The notes beneath the pieces are model-generated. The model searched no databases, was not told where the DNA came from, and worked only from the letters and a program-made list of their open reading frames with translations. A program made the position numbers and the translations under genes. 64,000 nt of DNA, from NCBI RefSeq assembly GCF_020921035.1, contig NC_063155.1, forward strand, positions 25,661,294 through 25,725,293, in the 5' to 3' direction. The stretch's first letter is position 1. Each line of letters opens with the position of its first letter. The stretch comes from Rhodamnia argentea. Lineage: Eukaryota > Streptophyta > Magnoliopsida > Myrtales > Myrtaceae. Of the stretch, positions 55,335 through 64,000 are shown in pieces.

Positions 55335-58300
55335 ATGAATTTTCTGCGGCCCTCACCAACTATTGCTGCTGAACAACCGAGTGTCAACGGAAGCAATACC
55401 AACTCTCATAAAATGTCAAGAACTGTGACAACTTTAGAGGGTCTGATTGCTGAAGATTCATTTCCACCGATTGATAGCGCTGAGGATTCTGGCGGGGAGG
55501 CTGCTAGATATGAGGATGCGAGCATTGTCGGTTCAGGTACAAGCAGTGATGCTTCTCTCCTGGGGAAACATTCAGATGTTTCCGAAGAAGAAGGATGGAT
55601 AACGATCCCATCCAGTAAGTCCTAACCATGACACTGGTTCTTTTAAAGTACATTTATTTACATGGCACTAACTTGAACAAGCATGCAAATTTCCTATTGC
55701 CACGTATGAGCTTACATGTTCAAGAAGTGCCACCCTTCACTTTCAATGTTCTTTCAGCATGCATTGTCGAGAAGAGTTTTTGCTTCTCCTTTAGTCTAAT
55801 GCTTGCTGAAGATTTCATTAAATTTTTAAAAGTTTTGGACTTCCATTTGCCTCATGGAAAGGGCATTAAACGAGAATGGGAAAAATAACATTTGATGAGA
55901 TATTGAGTACCACTTGCACCTGATGAAATGGTGTGCATAGATATAGTGTAGCTCATATAACTAGGGATTCTTAAAATAAGGTCAATCTTATGAAGTACAT
56001 GTAGCGCGTGTACTCATCAATATAAATGAGATGAGAAATCAGTCTTTCTTTCTTAATATTATCTAGGTTTTTAGACTCATTTGATTGGATATGGACCATG
56101 GAGGGTAGTTTCGTTCCCATTAATTGACGTGTGTGGCAAAGTGAAATGAATTTCAATCTGTATGAAGTTCCAAATTAATGCCTCCTTTGTTACTGCATTT
56201 TCGTAAGAGCAGGCAATTGTGGGTTTGAATTATCGACACTCGTTTGATAATGTAATATGTAGTGAAAAAAAAATTATAAGTGTAACTCGGAAAAATAAAT
56301 AGTTCAAAAGTTAGCCTTTTCCTTGCATGCGATTGAGACTTTTACATCTTTGTAGAGAACTCTATTGAGATTAAGTACAAACTTTGTCTCAGCTTAAATA
56401 TATCATCTTGTTAAACTGAATTTTGTGAAGTTATGGGCATAATATTCTAAGATGTATGCTCCATTTAAGAAAATTCGGAAGTGTCCAATCTAATTCTGCG
56501 TCATTATTAACTGAAACGAGTTTGCAAATTTTGGTTCCACATCTATCATTCTGACTTCTCCTTTCGCATTCTCCTGCATATCTGCTAATTGAACAAGGCA
56601 TATTCTGATAACATGAGATGGAAGGTCCTAGAATTATGTCATTGACTAAGAGTCTAAGATTGAGGTGGTGTACATTTAACCATGTCAAAGTTATGTAGGA
56701 TAACTAGGGTGAGGAACATCATCTTGCTGACCTCCTATGTTGCTTGAAGTTCTTGTTAATTAAAGTTTTTATCCGCTACCATGATTGACACATCAAACCT
56801 GTCTGGATGTATTGATTCTCTTGCATCGATTCTTAATCTCCCCATGCAGAAAAACTTCCTGAGAATTGGAATGATGCTCCGGATGTACATTCATTGCGCT
56901 CTTTGGACCGCTCTTTTGTTTTTCCAGGTATCTGAATTTGCGGTAATTTTTCTTCAGCTCATATGGATGTCGTACTCACTGTGTTGAAATCAACTTCATC
57001 CAGGTGAACAGATTCATGTGTTGGCATGTTTGTCAGCGAATGAGCAGGATATGGAAATTATTACTCCCTTCAAAGTTGCTGCCGTTATGAGTAAAAATGG
57101 TATTGGACAGAGTGGCAGAAAGGTGAATGGACTTCTTGGGGATGGCACGGATGCAGTGTCGGATAATGCAGAAGTGCATGCAGATGGTCAAGATACAGAG
57201 CAGAATGGTGTAAACCTAGTAAAAGGGAATTCTGATACTCAAAAGGACTTTTCTGCTGGTGAATCTCTGCTTAGAATGGAAGACCAAAAACGAAAGACGG
57301 AAACATTACTGCAGAAATTCAAAAGTTCTCATTTTTTCGTCAGGATAGCTGAGTCAAATGACATGCTTTGGTCAAAGAAAGGAGCTCGTAAGACGTCTTC
57401 TCAAGCTTCTGGCAAGGATGATCAAAGTTCTACTGCAGATGAGAGCAGTGTTGCAAAAGATGTGTCATGGCTCAATGCAATAATAGATAAAGGGAATTTT
57501 GATGCCAATGTCTCTGGTGGAGTGGCGAGGAATACTGTTCAATGTCATTCTCTTGCTAATGGGGATGTAGTGGTATGTTTGACAAGTCTCCGAGATTCCT
57601 AATATGTTTTTGTGGTTGTGTTGCTTCTTTGATAATTGGAGAAGTTAGATATACACATCGATAAAATGGGAATTATGTCTCTACATTCGTCCCATCAAAT
57701 CAAGCTTCATTCAAGTCCAGAGCACGATAAAATATGCTTCAATTCAAAGATTGGTTGTCAGATTCAACATTTTAGGGCTTTCGAGATCGTGAACTATGCC
57801 TTGTATGGGTGACATGCCTCTCCTCCTTGCTTCCATTTTATGCTAACATGAATTATACTAACACAGGGATGGTTAGCACATATGCAATCTGCTTCTCCTC
57901 CTCTCTAGACAAACTTTTCAACCCTTCATTTGGTTTGTGAACCCTATGCAATGATCTTGTGGTAATTACGAACTTTTCCTGAAACATACACAGGAAGTCT
58001 TTTCTTTTAGTGTTGTCATTGTCATGATGTGCGCCAATCTCCAACTTACACAAGAACTTCTGGAATTTGTCCCTGTGATTTATGATCAGTGTCATATATG
58101 ACACGCTGGATAAATTAACTACTGGAACTAGCTAGTTCAATTGGTCATTTTCATTCTGTTTCTTCTTTGGAAGGATGCAGGTTCTTCTCCAAGTGAATGT
58201 TGGCGTTAATATGTTGGAAGATCCTGTCCTTGAGATTCTTCAATTTGAGAAGCACCAGACCAGAAATATGTCTACCCATAGCAGGGATGATGTCTTTCAT

Positions 58301-61300
58301 GCAAATCAGGAACCTTGTGGAGAGCTATTGACTTGGTTGCTTCCCTTGGACAATACTCTTTCTCCACCAGCTCGTTCGTTATCACCCCCACCTTTGAGTA
58401 CCAATCCTGGAATTGGCAGTACATCTCAAAGGACCAACCTTGCAGGCACCTCTGGCTCTCAGCTCTTCTCTTTCGGCAATTTTAGAAGCTACTCCATGTC
58501 TGCACTTCCCCAAACTACTGCACCACCACCCGCAACTGTCACAACACCTAGCTCTAAGCCAAAATTTGAACTTGAAGATTGGGATCGGTTCTTGTATCAA
58601 AAATTTATGAAAAACCAAAAGGCTGGTAAAGATGAACTTCTATCGTTTAGAGGTGTCTCACTGGAACCAGAGAGATTTTCTGTTTGTTGTGGGCTAGAAG
58701 GTGTATATATACCAGGAAGAAGGTGGAGGAGGAAACTTGAAATCATTCAACCCATTGAGATTCACTCTTTTGGTGCTGACTGCAACACTGATGATCTCCT
58801 TTGTGTGCAGATAAAGGTGTATCCTCTGCCTCTAACTGAATCATGTTAGAACCAGCATTTTATTTCTTAGAGATAACCGCATATCTTGTGATATGGTCTT
58901 TGAAATCATATGTATCGGAGTAGTGCATGCTAATGCTGGACTCACTGTTCTTGTTGTGACTACTTCTGCAGAATGTTTCTCCAGCACATCTACCAGAGGT
59001 TGTGGTGTATATAGATGCTATAACAATTGTGCTTGAGGAGGCCGTGAAAGGTGGACCTCCACTATCCTTACCCATTGCATCTATTGAAGCTGGAGATGAA
59101 CATAGTTTGCCAAATCTAGCTCTCAGGTTTCCTCACTACACCTATCTCTGTGTCATTAATTTCTTGTGGTCATAGCATTTCTATCATGGTCATCCTTTTT
59201 GTGATTGGCGCAAAATGATGAGTGAATCTGCTATTTAGAAGAAAACTTGTCTTGAAGGATTTCTTAACCTATTATTCTCAATCACACTCCACTGTGTGCT
59301 CTAGAAGAAAAGTGCATGCTGGAAAGGAAGATTTTGCCTACTCACTAAGTGTCAGCAGGCAGAAATGCTTTGTGGCTTTTCAAGCTTGTCTCATGTCTTT
59401 CATTGAAGTAATGTTCATTCATTTAAGTAATTTTGGCTGATGAGTTGTGTGAATCATTAGTAGATAGCCAAAGAGATGCCTATGCTGGCAACAAGGTTGT
59501 CAACTGGGTACCTTGGGGCCACAGACCATTTTTAACAGGTCAAACTGGGTCAAAACTGTTTCTACTTGTTCACGTAGGTAGTTTCAGTTCAGAGAAGAAA
59601 TGGGCTCAGATTGAGGTAACAACCCTTGACATGGTGACGTGGATTCACCAGAGGCTGGTTCTCCATTGATAGAGCTGCTATCTTTTCTATCAAAGGATCA
59701 CCTTACTGCCATTGCGAATTAAATTTCCCTATCTGGTCGGCTGCAATGTGGGGCTTTCTGTTCCCTTTGATCCACCATGGCACCAAACGTACAGTGAGAT
59801 TGCGTCTGTTGTCGTTTTTCTTGATGCAATACCAAGACGATAATATAAAATATGGCTTGTTAGTTCAAACTCTCAGGGGTGGTTGGACCAGCATGTGGAC
59901 CGTTGATTGTTTCGTCTCAGTCCACTTTAAAAAAATATTGGCTTTCAGACTCTTTCAAGTTTCACCATACTAATCTGGTTGTGCAAATGATAACATTTCA
60001 AGACCTTTATTTTGGAAAATGAAATGTCAGCAGGTTAAAGAAATTTAAATGCTTTAACTTTTTTTGTGAAATGATCATATGAGGTTTTTGACCATGCAGA
60101 GTTAGGTAAGTGCTAATGAATTTTGGATATTCAAATTACTACTTTTTTATTGATCTGTACTCCCATCACCTTATGGAGAGTCATTGATTTTCATTGCAGG
60201 AGAGGTGAAGAGCACTCTTTCATGCTTAAACCAGCAATTTCTGCGTGGAAGAAGTTTAGTGCTCAGGATCGAAAAGGTACTCAGTTGTCACAGCTCATGG
60301 GTGGAAGCACATCAGCTCTGCATGTTTCCTCTAAAATTGTAGAAGGGAAGAGTAGTTCTTCAGCATCCGATCACTATGCAGTAATGGTATCATGTCACTG
60401 CAACTACACTGGTACTTACCATGCATTCGGATTGATTTTGCTTCTCAAACTCTCATTGGATTTTTAACTGCTTCATTTATTTGAACTTCCTTTTCTTTTG
60501 CATATTTTATGTGCTCGTTGCAGAATCAAGATTATTTTTCAAGCAGCCGACAAGTTGGCGACCTCGCATCTCGAGGGATATCATGATATCTGTTGCTTCT
60601 GAAATGTCAAGAGAATGTCCTGGCCCCAATGGCATGGTCCCACAGCTTCCCGTACAGGTGTGACTTAGTCTGAGGAACTCTTTATTGTATCAACCGTTTG
60701 TTGACACTTACCTGAGTTATTTCAATTCCAGGTTCTAACACTCCAGGCCTCAAACTTGACATCAGAAGATCTAACTATGACAATTCTTGCACCGGCTTCG
60801 TTTAGTTCACCTCCTTCTGTACTTTCTTTGAATTCCTCACCCTCATCACCTATTAGCCCATTTTTAGGGCTTCCTGAAGTTGCTGGAAAATACAACAGCC
60901 ACACGCATGGCTCTACAATACAGAAGTCAGGTGTAGTGGCTCCTTCATTAGACACTAAGAGCGAAATTCACGGTGACACCAAATTGGTCTCTTTCAATGA
61001 GCAGGCTTCCCCAGTATCAGATGTTATTTCAACTTCCGGTTTCGGTTGTACACATTTGTGGCTGCATAGTAGAGTTCCATTGGGGTAATCCTTCAATGCA
61101 CTTCTACTTTATTTCTTCCCTTATTAGTCGCAGCGGTGATTGAAAGAGTCCTCATTTTAATCTCAGGTGCGTACCTTCTCAAACAACGGCAACCATCAAA
61201 CTCGAATTACTCCCTTTGACTGATGGTATAATTACCCTAGATACTCTGCAGATTGATGTGAAGGAGAAAGGTAACTCCATTATCTCACTCTCTTCTTGCC

Positions 61301-61756
61301 TTTTTGATGGATGAATTGTCCAAAGGAAAGCATAGCTTGGCCATATGGCACCTTTACTTTGTGTTTGGCCGCACAATTATTAGCATGGCTTGATGGGGCA
61401 TGTCACTTAATATCCAGACTTTGGGTATCTTGTGTGGAAAACGAAAAGCACTGTATGGGTATGTATACGTCTTTGCAGTAGTGTCGTGCATTTATCAAGT
61501 GCCTGTTGTTGCCTGCTTACCATGTGCTGAGCATCTAGTATTGCTGTTGGGAACTTCTTGATAAGTGTTGGTGTGAAGATCGAGTGTACTCGTGTTGTAC
61601 TATGTAGCCGTCCTCTGTCTTGCCCTTGGATTCAGATGGTTGAGATTTAAAGATCCAATCCACGTGCTTCTTTCAAAAATCGCAGGTCTTACATACATTC
61701 CAGAGCACTCGCTGAAGATAAATGCCACTTCCAGTATTTCCACAGGGATTATTTAG
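55335..61756 (+). CDS. plant-specific protein, tentatively the TRAPPII-associated protein TRIPP
   Basis: Ten exons: 55335-55614, 56850-56927, 57004-57572, 58181-58816, 58972-59126, 60200-60411, 60524-60657, 60732-61084, 61167-61270 and 61686-61756. All joins are in phase and give 863 residues. The N-terminal part is acidic and Ser-rich (SEEEGWITIPS). A beta-rich middle follows (DRSFVFPGEQIHVLACLSA, PFKVAAVMSKNG, VVVYIDAITIVLEEA), and the C-terminal part has Ig-like wording (PLTDGIITLDTLQIDVKEKG) and ends SISTGII. Size and style match, as far as I remember, Arabidopsis At3g17900 (TRIPP, about 838 residues), a plant component of the TRAPPII Rab-activating complex in the trans-Golgi pathway. The C-terminus recalls Trs65/TRAPPC14-type domains. 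The gene model is solid; the family name is moderate. If it is not TRIPP, it is an unnamed conserved plant protein. Confidence 0.8.
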
Positions 61757-63010
61757 AATCAACATACTACAGATGGCTATTCCTTCACACCCCTTATAAC
61801 CGAGTGAGAATATTCAAGATCCCATGCTGAGCCATCAGGCAGTTGCATGGGGCATTCGTTCATGCTCTCGACGTGTAGCCCCATATGTTTCTCCTTTTTC
61901 CAGCAGTGCTTCGGATGGTGTGTCGCTGTGTGGAATTGAATGTGAAAGTGAGTTGCATTTTCGATGTATTGCTTGGATCACGAGTTGTATAGCAGGATAT
62001 GAGGAGAAAAGCATTCTTTGTAATACCCCATGGTGGGATAGGACTTGGCACGTTAGATGAACTTGAGAGTGCATGGATTGTACCCCATTGCTGTAGTATC
62101 TTGAGAGACAATGTCATATAGCAAAGAATACTCGATTCTCGCCGTACTGCTTCAAATCTCCAGGATCTCTTCTTCTCAGTTACTGGACTTTTCTTCTTTA
62201 TCCGCTCAGACCGCTCGCTGATGGGTGGAAGTGGCTATGAATAATGGATGAGAAGAAGGCCTGCGATTCGAGTGGCATTAGCTATGGAGATGTGCGCTTC
62301 TTGCAAGTTTTGTAACGAGTTGAAGACCATTATGCAATTACGAAGACGAGATATAGTTGCCTGATAAACGCATGTTTATATCGTATGGAAGACCAACATC
62401 AATAAGGAGACTAGATTCCGGACATTCTACAAAGGAATCGCGTTTGCCGTACTGTATGTATCACAAGAGTAAATAGCTATCAACTTGTTATGCTCATCTA
62501 TCACGCCCTGCTTATTCTACTCAACCCATTTTTTGGTCATATATTCTGTTTGTTTATTAACTTGCATTTAATGTCTTTATACATTTAATCAATCATCGAT
62601 GTTAAGGATACATCGGGTTTATTACATTAAAGGGTGTGCTTGTTTCGCAAAAAACGAATTAGCTGAAGTATTTTTTTAATAAAAAATGACCTTTTATTTA
62701 TAAAATAAATAAATGAAAATTATGTTTGTCGTTCAGAAATTAATTTAGACATAAAGTGTTTAAGCGAATATTTGAAAAAAGTAGTCTTTTAAGTAAAAAT
62801 AAAAAATTCGATAAAAAAAAAGTAAACATAAAAAGTTAATTGCCCAATTTTCCCCTCACTTACAAGACGAGTGTGGCATCTTAAGACTTACCGCACGTGG
62901 GGACAGCGAAGCGAAGAGAAGAGGAAGAAGAAGCAAACCGCGAGCTTCGTCTCCTTCGCAGCACATCGATCTTCTTCATCAACCGAAGTACTTCGGCCAA
63001 GTTACAGAGC
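61757..63010. other. 3' flank of the TRIPP-like gene and upstream region of NDUFA2
   Basis: The first several hundred bases have the look of a 3' untranslated region. An AT-rich spacer follows (62520-62860), then a purine-rich leader before the NDUFA2 ATG. Nothing else recognised. Confidence 0.35.
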
Positions 63011-64000
63011 ATGGCGTGGAGAGGACAGCTGTCGAAGAACTTAAGGGAGCTGAGGTTCCTCTTTTGCCAATCCTCCCCTGCGAGCTCCTCCGCGAGGTTT
63101 GTGTTTCTTTGTCCTGACCTCACTCCGTATTGTGAGTTCGTCGATCGTTCATACTTGCGGTTCGATTGGCTTGGGTTAGGTCGTTCGTGGAGAAGAATTA
63201 CAAGGAGCTGAAGACGCTGAACCCCAAGCTCCCCATCCTGATCCGCGAATGCCGTGGGACCGAGCCCCAATTGTGGGTCCGATATGGTAATACACCTCGC
63301 CCAGCATCGTTCGCTTCCATTTAGTTTGATGCAATTGTGTTCTCAAGGATTCGCATTTCGTGAGTGTGGCCGCACGAGAAATTCAACTTGTCATTGGGTA
63401 AGATAAGGATCAATGGCCGTGCGTTGTGAACTCTCTTCTAATTTTTGCGGCTAAACAGTTCAGGCTTACTAGTATAACGACTGGTATACTTGTATTTAGA
63501 GCGTATCCTCGCCAAATTGGTGAGTCAGTGGTCAGAATTTCGTGGCTAGAGACGGATCAGGGCATTGTTGGAGAAGTGGAAACTGACTAATTTGTGATTA
63601 GAGTAGATGGCCCAACACGCTACCTCCACGGGTCATAGATCGGGGCATTTTGCACAATAGATCCGCTGCCAGCTTGCCAATTACATCTGTAGATGTGTTT
63701 CCTTTTCTAAATGATTTTATGGGTGGCACTGCCTTGGTGCGTCTTACTGAAATCTATATGTTACACAAGAAAGGTGATTAGAATTGCTTACCATTTTGCT
63801 GTTGGTACTTGGTAGACTTATTATGTTTCTCTTTTGCAAATGCAAGTCGATTCGGTTCTCTTCCTCAGCGAACTTATGGCCTCTCTCTAGTGCCAAGTTA
63901 GTTCCACTTGTTGGTGATTTAATTTTCTAGTGAAATGTCCTGGAACTTGAAGGTCATTAATGATACAGATTGGCCCTATAAGTACCTTATGCTTTTTGCT
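63011..64000 (+). CDS. NDUFA2: NADH dehydrogenase (complex I) subunit NDUFA2/B8, 5' part
   Basis: Two exons are present, 63011-63096 and 63180-63286, separated by an 83-bp intron. The rest lies past the window end: the second donor (TATG/GTAATAC) leaves phase 1 and no suitable acceptor with the expected 'aspartate-methionine/phenylalanine-glycine' continuation appears before 64000. The 64 residues read [20 protein letters not shown] ... [20 protein letters not shown] and [15 protein letters not shown], matching the plant B8 subunit (about 97 residues). NDUFA2 is a nuclear-encoded accessory subunit of the mitochondrial complex I matrix arm with a thioredoxin fold. Both cysteines of that fold (C19 and C53) are present. 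Confidence 0.93.

Noticed and set aside
1-64000. tRNA, rRNA, CRISPR arrays, bacterial-type operons or viral insertions
   Set aside because: No cloverleaf-type tRNA boxes, rRNA words, regular spaced repeats or viral polymerase or coat motifs were seen. The window is ordinary plant nuclear DNA.

Overview
This is plant nuclear DNA from a dicot. It has GT-AG introns, AT-rich intergenic DNA full of short inverted-repeat elements, a long solo LTR, and genes for chloroplast and mitochondrial proteins. The most abundant short repeats have arms rich in phrases such as 'gtcaattcagtcctaaa' around a GC-rich core. They look like repeats I remember from Eucalyptus and its relatives, so Myrtaceae is my best guess (inference, moderate to low confidence).

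Layout. 0.7-2.6 kb (-): an intronless DYW-type PPR protein, very probably the chloroplast RNA-editing factor CRR28. 2.8-10.4 kb: gene-poor, with a 2.57-kb solo LTR (5-bp target duplication) inside an older repeat, plus a dispersed repeat with a second copy at 18-19 kb. 10.5-13.0 kb (+): a two-exon class B DnaJ co-chaperone. 13-19.6 kb: several MITE-like elements and no supported gene. 19.6-23.9 kb (-): a five-exon NPF2 nitrate/peptide-family transporter. 24.1-30.3 kb: repeats and MITEs. 30.4-36.5 kb (+): an eight-exon PTST2/3-type starch-granule protein with a CBM48. 37.0-39.5 kb (-): an eight-exon, seven-repeat RCC1-family protein with a probable GC-AG intron. 41.1-42.0 kb (-): a small RRM protein. 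42.4-45.0 kb: a tandemly duplicated repeat block and a clean 518-bp MITE. 48.2-50.1 kb (-): an HD-Zip class I transcription factor (HAT5/ATHB-type). 50.2-54.3 kb: mostly unassigned. 55.3-61.8 kb (+): a ten-exon gene for an 863-residue plant protein that I tentatively match to TRIPP, a TRAPPII-associated protein. 63.0 kb to the end (+): the first two exons of mitochondrial complex I subunit NDUFA2 (B8), running off the window.

The genes do not form one pathway. The striking point is conserved neighbourhood. From memory, NPF2.12 - PTST2 - RCC1 - RRM - HD-Zip reproduces Arabidopsis At1g27080 to At1g27045, and CRR28 - DnaJ reproduces At1g59720/At1g59725. The window therefore seems to join two old gene blocks separated by repeat-filled spacers. 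Exon boundaries were placed by hand from splice signals, reading phase and family conservation, and every intron joins in frame. I found no RNA gene, CRISPR array or clearly new multigene system.
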